A DNA stretch of 64,000 nucleotides from contig CAMTMP010000004.1 of the NCBI GenBank assembly GCA_947073545.1, positions 62,001 through 126,000 on the forward strand, read 5' to 3'. Below the pieces are notes generated by a model that was not told the origin of the DNA, did no database searches, and saw only the letters and a program-made list of their open reading frames with translations. Position numbers and translations under genes: made by a program. Numbering within the stretch: the first letter of the stretch is position 1; every line of letters starts with the position of its first letter. The DNA comes from an uncultured bacterium. Its GTDB lineage: Bacteria; Bacillota; Clostridia; Lachnospirales; Lachnospiraceae. Positions 27,594 through 34,996 of the stretch are shown piece after piece.

Positions 27594-28625
27594 CTATCGG
27601 GGAATCGCGTACAACACCGTCTCATTTCCGCATATGGAATAGTGCCGCAAATATAATGTGTACTCTTCGTTGATCCGCAATACCAAATCAGGTATCTCGA
27701 TGATATCCTGTGGTTTATGGTATACGCTCACTGCCAATACCGGTAAATCCTTCCCAATTATCCGCCTTGAGCCATTCAGTGCATTTAGCTCCGATCCTTC
27801 TATATCCATTTTAATAAAAGTGATTTTTTCATTTTCCGATATCATATGATCCAGCGAATCCACCTCTATCGTCTCCGATCCGCTCTCTGCAATAGAAGAG
27901 GTGCCGTTATTATTTGTCGTAAAGCAAAGACTGTCCGCCTGATTCCATAACCCTTTTCCTATGATCTCATAGTTTTCTATGCCATAATCCTGAAAAGTCT
28001 TTTTACAGCGCGCATGGTTTCTTATGTCCGGCTCAAAAGCATATATCTTTGTATATTGATTCTCACACCATTTTGTAAACAGCACGGACGTCTTTCCATC
28101 CAGACATCCCGCGTCCACAAAAGCTTCATCCTGTCCGGACTGATGCGTCGGAAAATCAAAATACTGCACAATGCTCAACTCATCCAGCATTTTCCCTGCA
28201 TTCAGTATATTGTCTTTTGATATCCCGTTCTCTATTAGCTGCCGCTCCATCTCTTCGTTGTAAATCCTGGATGCTATGACCACAAGCGCATCCTTATAGC
28301 TTTGCAGATACTCATGAAAGCTGATTACAGGCAGTCCTGCGCGAGAAGATCCCGTCCGCTTTTCGTCATTGTCAACAAAGCAGCGAAAATCAAAATCGAC
28401 ATAAGTCTCTTTTATACTGTGTCCCCACTCTCCCGCTCCAAATATAACAAGACGCTCCGCTTTTTTCATTTGGCTGTACATCTGCCTTCCGTATTCTGTT
28501 GTCAAGGCTGTCTTTTGCAGAAATGCTGCATCACCTGTAGACAAATACAGAAATCTGTTGGTAAATATTTCCTTAGACAGCTCATCTCCTAAGTTTTCCC
28601 ATATTTTCCTTATATTCATTTCCAT
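27594..28625 (-). CDS. FkbM-family methyltransferase with N-terminal Rossmann-like module
   Basis: The module (RLVIFGAGEWGHSIKE, FVDNDEK, ALVVIASRIYNEEM) occupies about residues 60-160. The FkbM methyltransferase follows: EAFVDAGCLDGKTSVLF as the SAM loop, KIYAFEPDIRNHARCKK, GTSSIAES and FIKMDIEGSELNALNG, all diagnostic. The start is uncertain: ATGs at 28637, 28625 and 28619 and a GTG at 28652 are in frame, and GGGAGG lies just before 28637. FkbM enzymes O-methylate sugars or lipids, and combination with this kind of Rossmann module is common in capsule loci. Confidence 0.85.
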   Translation of the reverse strand: MEMNIRKIWENLGDELSKEIFTNRFLYLSTGDAAFLQKTALTTEYGRQMYSQMKKAERLVIFGAGEWGHSIKETYVDFDFRCFVDNDEKRTGSSRAGLPVISFHEYLQSYKDALVVIASRIYNEEMERQLIENGISKDNILNAGKMLDELSIVQYFDFPTHQSGQDEAFVDAGCLDGKTSVLFTKWCENQYTKIYAFEPDIRNHARCKKTFQDYGIENYEIIGKGLWNQADSLCFTTNNNGTSSIAESGSETIEVDSLDHMISENEKITFIKMDIEGSELNALNGSRRIIGKDLPVLAVSVYHKPQDIIEIPDLVLRINEEYTLYLRHYSICGNETVLYAIPR

Positions 28626-28657
28626 CGCAAAGTCCATCCTCCCAGACCACACACAAG

Positions 28658-29872
28658 CTATATCTCACGCGCCAGGCTGCAATTCCTGCATAAAATACCG
28701 GTGTCATCCGGACAGCTCATGCGCGAGATTATATTTTGAGCGATATCCCCATTGACAATTTCATCGTAGCTCTCTACTAATAAATTTCCCAATACATGCT
28801 GCATTCCATAATCCTGTGCGCAGATAACAACTCTGCCGTCCGGCAGCAGCACGTTGTGATTGATCGTCTCGGACACATCGCAGCAAATTCTGCCTTTTAT
28901 GCCACGTTTCCGATACAGGCACTCGTCCTCCAAATTTCCGGCTCTGTCCAATAAGGAAACAAAAATTCTGATATCGTCCCCCAGATGCTCCTTTATCAGC
29001 CCCGGCACCTCTCCCTGACTGCAGGCATAATCGACCAGCGGCTCTCCGCTTGGTTTCTTTGCCTTTACCACAAGGTCAAGCAGCCCCAAATACTCTTCTG
29101 TCACAGGTATTTTGGCATATTCCTCCACATCCGGAACATGTAAAACGAATTCGCCGTACTCTATATCCGTAACCGCCGAAAGCATTTCCTTTTTCATCCC
29201 GACCAGTGTGGTAAACAGATTTATCTTTCTCCCGCTTTTGTTGGCATACTCCAGCATTTCCAGACACGCCTCATTCAAAAACGGCTCCGTAAATCCGGCA
29301 AATTCGATGAGAATATTTTCAGGCGTCTTATCTATGCACGTCTGAAAAGTTTCAAAGCTCATGATGCTTTCTTCATTTCCCGTCTGAAAATAATTTTTCA
29401 AAAAGGAATCCTGCGGGCAAAATTTACAGTTAATGGCACATCCCACCTTAGTCGTGATCTCCAGCATCGGATTTCTGTAAAAGTCATAATGATATTTACC
29501 GTAATATCTGATGTACTCTGTTGACGGTATCAAATTGCCGTACCCGTACCCTCCAAGAATATTGATTATTTCCGCATTAAGCCGGGGATTTACTCCCAGC
29601 ACAAACACTGTCCTTTCTTTGTTGACACATAATTTGTCTATCTGGACAATGGGTATGCCATACTCTTCTTTTCTGTTTAGTGTACTGTCGCTGACACAGA
29701 AAGCATTGATAGAAATGTGGTTTTCTTTCAAAAACAGTGCCAATGGCTTCGCCATCCTGCCCGCTCCATATACAAAGACATTGTCAATCCGAGCTTTATT
29801 TTCTCTGAAAAAATCAAGGTACCTTTTTTTGTCCTGCAGCAGCTTCTCTTCAAAATTTTCCATGCCTGTCAT
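28658..29872 (-). CDS. CPQ-type radical SAM protein with N-terminal Rossmann-like module (paralogue 3)
   Basis: Third member of the trio: module DNVFVYGAGRMAKPLALFL, radical SAM motif in LEITTKVGCAINCKFCPQD, then HNVLLPDGRVVICAQDYG, VLGNLLVESYDEIV and ILCRNCSLA. The 404 residues align in block order with the proteins at 23450 and 26369. It lies 8 nt behind the TagF-like gene and 5 nt or so before the FkbM gene. In the late block one cysteine of the usual CC pair is kept (ICAQ), a small difference from its paralogues. Confidence 0.85.
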   Translation of the reverse strand: MTGMENFEEKLLQDKKRYLDFFRENKARIDNVFVYGAGRMAKPLALFLKENHISINAFCVSDSTLNRKEEYGIPIVQIDKLCVNKERTVFVLGVNPRLNAEIINILGGYGYGNLIPSTEYIRYYGKYHYDFYRNPMLEITTKVGCAINCKFCPQDSFLKNYFQTGNEESIMSFETFQTCIDKTPENILIEFAGFTEPFLNEACLEMLEYANKSGRKINLFTTLVGMKKEMLSAVTDIEYGEFVLHVPDVEEYAKIPVTEEYLGLLDLVVKAKKPSGEPLVDYACSQGEVPGLIKEHLGDDIRIFVSLLDRAGNLEDECLYRKRGIKGRICCDVSETINHNVLLPDGRVVICAQDYGMQHVLGNLLVESYDEIVNGDIAQNIISRMSCPDDTGILCRNCSLAREI

Positions 29873-29880
29873 CCCATTTT

Positions 29881-31065
29881 CTATTTATTCAGTGTCAGTA
29901 AGTATTCCACTGTCCTCTCACATGCTTTTCCGTCTTCCACCATCTCTGTTTCCCTGAAAAGACGATCAAGGCTCCTTTTATATTCCTTTTCATCAAACCC
30001 GCATACTATTTTCTGAAGCTCCTCATTGTCTCTGGCAGCCCCAAACGGAAGCTCATTTAAATCCCACAAAAGCGTTCCTCTTTCTTTTTTGTATTCATCA
30101 TAATCACTGCAATAAAGAAAAACCGGTATCCTCATCACTGCCGCGTCAAACGCCGCGCTGGAATAATCTGTTACAAAAGCGTCGCACCCCGCCAAAATCT
30201 CATACATATCATCCTTCTTACTCACATCTATAAGCCTTTCGTCTCTCATGCCGCTCTCAATCTGCCTCGCCACAAGCTGCGGATGCAGGCGCAGCAGCAT
30301 ATACCACGTCTCCCCAAATCTGTCTTGCAAAGCCTGCAGCAACATACCGCAATCCGGCGTCTCATTCTCTGTTGTGATCGAACGTGTTGTCCCCTGGCTG
30401 CCGCCCCTGAATGTCGGCGCATACATGATGAGCTTTGCATCCATGGGCAAATGATAGGCCTTACGCACTTTTTCGTGCATCTCATGTACATGGTTCACTA
30501 AAATATCGCATCTTGGCGACCCGAATCTAAGCGTGGGCCCGTTGTAGATCATTCCTGTCGGGAGTGTATCCTCATACCACTTTGAATTGGATAGAACGTA
30601 GTCTATCATATCCGAATCATGTTTGCTGACGAGATATGCTATTCTGGAGAAGGACTTTCCCCTGTCAAGACATGTCGGTTTAAATCCCAGCTTTGCATGC
30701 CATGTCTGGATGTATGTCTGCCCCTTTCTTTTTCTAACCTCAAGCTGTTTCCTGCTGTTATCTATCCATACCCCTGCAGTACTCAAATGATATGCCCTGT
30801 TTAAAAGTGTATTCTTTACCACATTTATTTCTTTAGGGAACTGCTTAGAGACGTCGTTTACAAGCCACACCAGCTCCACATCCTCTTTTCTTCTGATCAG
30901 TTCCTCCGCGATATATTTAGGATTGCAGGTATAACCTGTCGTTCCCTCAATACAACAGAAAACAATTTTCTTCTTATTAACCGGAAAGCTCCTGCATATA
31001 TAAAATGGGATACTCTGCACTTTCCCCTTCAGCAGTCTTATTTTGATATATGCTTTTTCTTCCAT
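29881..31065 (-). CDS. CDP-glycerol glycerophosphotransferase (TagB/TagF-like)
   Basis: This 394-residue protein has the PF04464-type hallmarks: WHAKLGFKPTCLDRG, LIMYAPTFRGG, RLHPQLV and CDAFVTDYSSAAFDAAV. These enzymes transfer phosphoglycerol or another phosphopolyol from its CDP form onto a membrane-linked glycan at the inner face of the membrane. The N-terminus has a modest hydrophobic stretch suited to peripheral attachment. Length is that of the catalytic domain alone, as in TagB or single-domain TagF. It fits the CDP-polyol supply genes next to it. Confidence 0.9.
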   Translation of the reverse strand: MEEKAYIKIRLLKGKVQSIPFYICRSFPVNKKKIVFCCIEGTTGYTCNPKYIAEELIRRKEDVELVWLVNDVSKQFPKEINVVKNTLLNRAYHLSTAGVWIDNSRKQLEVRKRKGQTYIQTWHAKLGFKPTCLDRGKSFSRIAYLVSKHDSDMIDYVLSNSKWYEDTLPTGMIYNGPTLRFGSPRCDILVNHVHEMHEKVRKAYHLPMDAKLIMYAPTFRGGSQGTTRSITTENETPDCGMLLQALQDRFGETWYMLLRLHPQLVARQIESGMRDERLIDVSKKDDMYEILAGCDAFVTDYSSAAFDAAVMRIPVFLYCSDYDEYKKERGTLLWDLNELPFGAARDNEELQKIVCGFDEKEYKRSLDRLFRETEMVEDGKACERTVEYLLTLNK

Positions 31066-31068
31066 AAT

Positions 31069-32118
31069 TCAGCGCCTTTGCAAAAATGAATCAAACGTAT
31101 AACGAAATGCGGCCTCTGTTCCCACCTGCGGTTTCCATCCGAGCTCTACAATTCTTGATACATCCATAATTCCCAGCTTGAACGGTAAATACTTCAGCTG
31201 CTGCTCTTTCTCATGCATATACACGACCTTTGACTTTTTCTTAATATCAAAGCCTGCGATCAGATGCGCAAGGTCACGTATACTAATCAAATTGTCTATA
31301 TTAGCTATGTTATAATAATGCTCATTTCCCTTTGTAAATGCAAGAAGCGCCGCTCCTATGGCGTCCGCCACATAAGTATATGTCCTCATGGCACTGCCGT
31401 CCGTCTGCAATACAATATCCTCACTGTTTAATGCATTTTTTATAAACTCGGAAAAAGCTCTTCCGTCATATAGAGATATTCCCGGCCCGAAAGTGTGGCA
31501 CAAACGTATACCTACATAATTGATCCCATACTGTTCCTCATAGGCGGCAAACATTGTTTCACATAAACGCTTCGCCTCCGGGTAGCACGCCCTTGCACTG
31601 TCGCAGCGAAGCGGTCCCATATCCGTTTCTTTTATGCCTGCCTCTCCTTGCCATTCGCCATATATTTCAACTGTCGAGACATATAACAGCTTCTCCGTAT
31701 GTCTCTCCCGTGCAAGCTCCAGAATATTATGCGTTCCAAGCACATGTCCCCACAGTGTGTCTACAGGCGCATTTGTAAAATCCTGCGGACTTGCAAGCCC
31801 AGCCGTGTGGAAAATAAAGTGAATATCCCCTTCCCAATGAATCGGCTCTGTAATATCCTGCACAATAGTATGTATGTAGGGGAGCTCCAGAGAGTTTCCG
31901 AACACCTCCTGCATCTTTTTCCCACTCCTCGCCTCAGCCAGAATGGTGATGTTTAGGTTCCAGTCAATATTTGCTTTACTGACTGCCTCCACAAAGTACA
32001 TACCAAGCCGCCCGGTCGCCCCGGTAACAAGAACCGTCTTGTCCCGGAATATCTCCCAGTCTATCGGATTATTTAATATAATCTCCGTATCTCTTAATTC
32101 AACCATCATATACTCCAT
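31069..32118 (-). CDS. Extended SDR, NAD-dependent epimerase/dehydratase family (second copy)
   Basis: This 349-residue protein carries GATGRLG near residues 33-39, the strand IHFIFHTAGLASP and the YxxxK motif in ACYPEAKRLCE. An HTFGPG block and LGWKP late in the chain match NAD-dependent sugar epimerases or decarboxylases. It is similar in layout to the SDR at 1450-2514, and like it lies directly downstream of an IspD-like cytidylyltransferase. The pair probably makes a second CDP-activated component. The exact reaction is undetermined. Confidence 0.85.
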   Translation of the reverse strand: MEYMMVELRDTEIILNNPIDWEIFRDKTVLVTGATGRLGMYFVEAVSKANIDWNLNITILAEARSGKKMQEVFGNSLELPYIHTIVQDITEPIHWEGDIHFIFHTAGLASPQDFTNAPVDTLWGHVLGTHNILELARERHTEKLLYVSTVEIYGEWQGEAGIKETDMGPLRCDSARACYPEAKRLCETMFAAYEEQYGINYVGIRLCHTFGPGISLYDGRAFSEFIKNALNSEDIVLQTDGSAMRTYTYVADAIGAALLAFTKGNEHYYNIANIDNLISIRDLAHLIAGFDIKKKSKVVYMHEKEQQLKYLPFKLGIMDVSRIVELGWKPQVGTEAAFRYTFDSFLQRR

Positions 32119-32159
32119 TCATTTTCAGATAACCTCAACCGACATGAGGAAATTCCGTT

Positions 32160-32882
32160 TTATAGTCCAAAAATATATTTGCTTTCCTCTAAATCAAGAA
32201 TGGCTCTCAGGAAATAAAAATCTTCCGGTGTCGTAATTTTTAAATTCGTGTTATGCTCCTTGACAAGCCGAATCTTCCCTCCCGCGTTGGTATATACCAT
32301 TGCCGCATCGAGCAGAGGAATATTATTGTTCTCGCTTTTCTTATATGCCTCTGCAATTTCTCCCAACCGGAAGGTCTGTGGCGCAGTAAGAGAATAAGTG
32401 TCCCTACGTTTTTTAAAATCCTCAAGCCCCGCGTCACTCTGAGACGTAATTACGACTGACTCCGTCACCGGATGTACGGTCACGGCACAGCCATACTCCT
32501 TTGTTGCCCGGATATTCTCGCTAATTGTCGCGTTATCCACAAGCGGCCTTACGCCATCGTGAATGATGACGATATCATCCTTTTCTCCACCATTATCAAT
32601 AATCACTTCCAATCCGTTTTTTATACTGCTCTGCCTGTCCTTTCCACCCACAACTACTTTTACCGCCTTTGAAATCCGATACTGTATGAGCAGGTCATTC
32701 ATATACTCTATGTAGCCGCCATGACAGACTATGATTATCTGATCCACCTCCGCACAGTCCTGAAATTTCTCCAGAGTATATACGACAATAGGCTTTCCCA
32801 TAATTTTCAAAAATTGCTTGGGCAATCCCCCGCTGCGCATCCGCTGTCCGACTCCTGCAGCTAATATTAGCGCTATATTCAT
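32160..32882 (-). CDS. IspD/TarI-like cytidylyltransferase (second copy)
   Basis: The start at ATG 32882 is decided by AAAGGA about seven bases upstream; the longer frame from 32939 overlaps the previous gene and lacks such a site. The protein begins MNIALILAAGVGQRM and LPKQFLKIMGKP, the CTP-binding signature of IspD/TarI, with IVIIHDGVRPLV and ITTPEDFYFL later. It is a paralogue of 2516-3229. Together with the neighbouring SDR it probably makes CDP-ribitol or a related CDP-polyol for the LicD or TagF-like transferases. Confidence 0.88.
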   Translation of the reverse strand: MNIALILAAGVGQRMRSGGLPKQFLKIMGKPIVVYTLEKFQDCAEVDQIIIVCHGGYIEYMNDLLIQYRISKAVKVVVGGKDRQSSIKNGLEVIIDNGGEKDDIVIIHDGVRPLVDNATISENIRATKEYGCAVTVHPVTESVVITSQSDAGLEDFKKRRDTYSLTAPQTFRLGEIAEAYKKSENNNIPLLDAAMVYTNAGGKIRLVKEHNTNLKITTPEDFYFLRAILDLEESKYIFGL

Positions 32883-32913
32883 GCTGCGTCCTTTCTTCAT
32901 GCACTCAATAAGT

Positions 32914-33642
32914 CTATGGTAAATATCCTTCGGGTTCATTCAATATCACATCCGTGATCCCCTGCTTCTCCAACACGCTCAAATCAAGTCTTGTTCCTGT
33001 TGGTTTCTCCGGATACAGATGTCCCGACATCCATGCCCTGACTGTATAGCCTTTTAATTCTTCTCCCGGCAAATCCATTCCTTTCCAAAACGGATGAATT
33101 GCTGCAGCGCCGCAGCCGCCTTTTATCTTATAAATACAGTCAGAAGCCCTGCTGTCCAATATGCCAAGCTCCGCATCCGGAACCAGCTTTTTCAATCTCT
33201 CCAATGATTTTGCGTAGAACGATGAATACACTACGGATTTTTCTATCCCTCTCCTATGTACAAGCTCCACAAGCTTCTCTTCCATTCCGTCATAAGGATA
33301 AATGCTATTTTTCAGTTCAATGTTCAGCTTCATTCCAGCCTTCAGTCTCGTACCTATCACATCGAGAGTTTCTTCCATCGTCGGAATTCTCTGTGTCTCA
33401 TTCTCTCCCGCATAGATATGAAATCTTTTCAACTCCTTCAGAGTAAAATCCTTTACACACCCGATTCCCTCCGTTGTCCTGTCTACACGTTCATCATGTA
33501 TGACTACGATTTCCCCATCCTTCGTAAGCTGTATATCAAGTTCTATCCCTGTAATTCCCGGCACAGCCATCGCCTTTTCGAATGCAAGCAGCGTATTCTC
33601 CGGGTACCTCTGGCTGCATCCCCTATGCGCCCAAATCTTCAT
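32914..33642 (-). CDS. Glycerophosphodiester phosphodiesterase family protein
   Basis: This 242-residue protein opens with the GDPD signature IWAHRGCSQRYPENTL, followed by GIELDIQLTKDGEIVV and IHDERVDRTTEG with the metal-binding Glu/Asp and catalytic histidines, and LNIELKNS. It hydrolyses glycerophosphodiesters to glycerol phosphate and an alcohol. No signal peptide is seen, so it is cytoplasmic. Here it could supply glycerol-3-phosphate for the TagD-like domain encoded just upstream, or edit phosphoglycerol substituents. The first is my inference from adjacency. Confidence 0.9.
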   Translation of the reverse strand: MKIWAHRGCSQRYPENTLLAFEKAMAVPGITGIELDIQLTKDGEIVVIHDERVDRTTEGIGCVKDFTLKELKRFHIYAGENETQRIPTMEETLDVIGTRLKAGMKLNIELKNSIYPYDGMEEKLVELVHRRGIEKSVVYSSFYAKSLERLKKLVPDAELGILDSRASDCIYKIKGGCGAAAIHPFWKGMDLPGEELKGYTVRAWMSGHLYPEKPTGTRLDLSVLEKQGITDVILNEPEGYLP

Positions 33643-33645
33643 TTC

Positions 33646-34992
33646 CTATTCCTGTTCTTTTCTGTTTTGTTGATGCAAAAAATTCTCCATGATTCCCGCC
33701 ATCGTCACGGAATCACCCCTTGTCAGCTTAAAATCCTTCTTCTTGTCGCCGTTTATCGTGGACAGCAAATCGCTTATTTCATATCTGAGTCCTTCTCCCA
33801 AAAACCTTTCCGAAAAACGTTCCACGTCATCCGGATTTTCACGATGTACTTCAAAATAGTTGGTCTTCCACCACGGCGCTTCTACCACTATGTATCCCTT
33901 TGTCCCGGAAATCAAAAGCCTTCCCTCCGACTTTACGCCCAACCCGCATATCGCAGTTGCAAGACCGTTCGGATATCGCAAATATGCTTTCGTGTAGATA
34001 TCAATTCCTCTGGAATCCTTGATTGTCTCAAATCTGATATCCTCATAATCATGTCCGAAAATTTTCAGGATTGGAAGCAGACAATAACTTCCAAGCTCCG
34101 TAAAGCTTCCCCCATATTTTATATTTTTCAGTTCCCGTTTATCGGCGCCCTCCAATTTCGTAAAGCAGGCCTCCACATCCCGTATAGCCCCTATCATTCC
34201 GCCGCAGGCAATCCCAAGCAACTTTATAAATCCGGGACAGTATGCCGTCTTGATTCCCTCAAAAAGAACAAGTCCTTTCTGTCTGGCAAGCTCAAACAGC
34301 TTTTCCGACTCTGATTTATTGAGACACATCGGTTTCTCACACAAGACATGCTTCCCATGCTCCAACGCCTGTTTTATATATTCATAGTGTGTTTCATGAG
34401 GTGACGCCACATAAATAATATCCGACGCGTTATAAAGCTCTTCTATATTTTCATATGCATTAATCCCCCATTTATCTGCAAACAACTGCGCACTTTCCAG
34501 ATGAGGGTTGTATACGCCCTGCGTATTAACGCCGCTTACAAGCGCCGCCTCCGGAACAAAACGATTCGCTATGCGTCCGGTTCCTATAATTCCGATTCGC
34601 TGAATGGACATTCCTTTCATCCGCAGCATTGTGCTGGATATATTTTTGGTCCTATCAAGATATACGACTTTACAATAGTCTTTTAAATAATCAAATTGTC
34701 CTGCCCAGTCGGAGCCTACCGTAAAAATATCGATATTATATTTTTTTATATCCTGAAATTTCTGTCCCGGCGATTCTTCGACTATGATTTCATCTGCAAA
34801 TCCGGTCCTTTTTACGTTTTCAATCCTTGTCATCAAGGAATCCACTACGTTGAGCTTTCCCCGTGTCTGATCATATTCCTCCGATGTCACACCTACTATC
34901 AGATAGTCGCCAAGACGCTTTGCACGTTCCAGCAGTCTGTAGTGCCCTTCATGCAGCAAATCAAACGTACCATATGTTATTACCCTTATCAT
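33646..34992 (-). CDS. Fusion of TagD-like cytidylyltransferase and Gfo/Idh/MocA oxidoreductase
   Basis: Residues 1-130 are a glycerol-3-phosphate cytidylyltransferase-like domain: VITYGTFDLLHEGHYRLLER with the H-x-G-H motif, VGSDWAGQFDYL, and the late YLDRTKNISSTMLR (the ISST block). From about 130 a Gfo/Idh/MocA oxidoreductase follows (RIGIIGTGRIANRFVPEA; VLCEKPMCLN; GGSFTELGSYCLLPIL). The join falls at MKGMSIQ with no frameshift. The fusion suggests a two-step route in which a polyol phosphate is made by reduction and then activated as its CDP derivative, or the reverse. No such fusion is part of the standard teichoic acid pathway. Confidence 0.87.
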   Translation of the reverse strand: MIRVITYGTFDLLHEGHYRLLERAKRLGDYLIVGVTSEEYDQTRGKLNVVDSLMTRIENVKRTGFADEIIVEESPGQKFQDIKKYNIDIFTVGSDWAGQFDYLKDYCKVVYLDRTKNISSTMLRMKGMSIQRIGIIGTGRIANRFVPEAALVSGVNTQGVYNPHLESAQLFADKWGINAYENIEELYNASDIIYVASPHETHYEYIKQALEHGKHVLCEKPMCLNKSESEKLFELARQKGLVLFEGIKTAYCPGFIKLLGIACGGMIGAIRDVEACFTKLEGADKRELKNIKYGGSFTELGSYCLLPILKIFGHDYEDIRFETIKDSRGIDIYTKAYLRYPNGLATAICGLGVKSEGRLLISGTKGYIVVEAPWWKTNYFEVHRENPDDVERFSERFLGEGLRYEISDLLSTINGDKKKDFKLTRGDSVTMAGIMENFLHQQNRKEQE

Positions 34993-34996
34993 TCTG

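Noticed and set aside
33256..34314. 352-codon plus-strand frame opposite the GDPD and fusion genes
   Set aside because: It has no domain and no ribosome binding site, and both minus-strand genes show clear family signatures.
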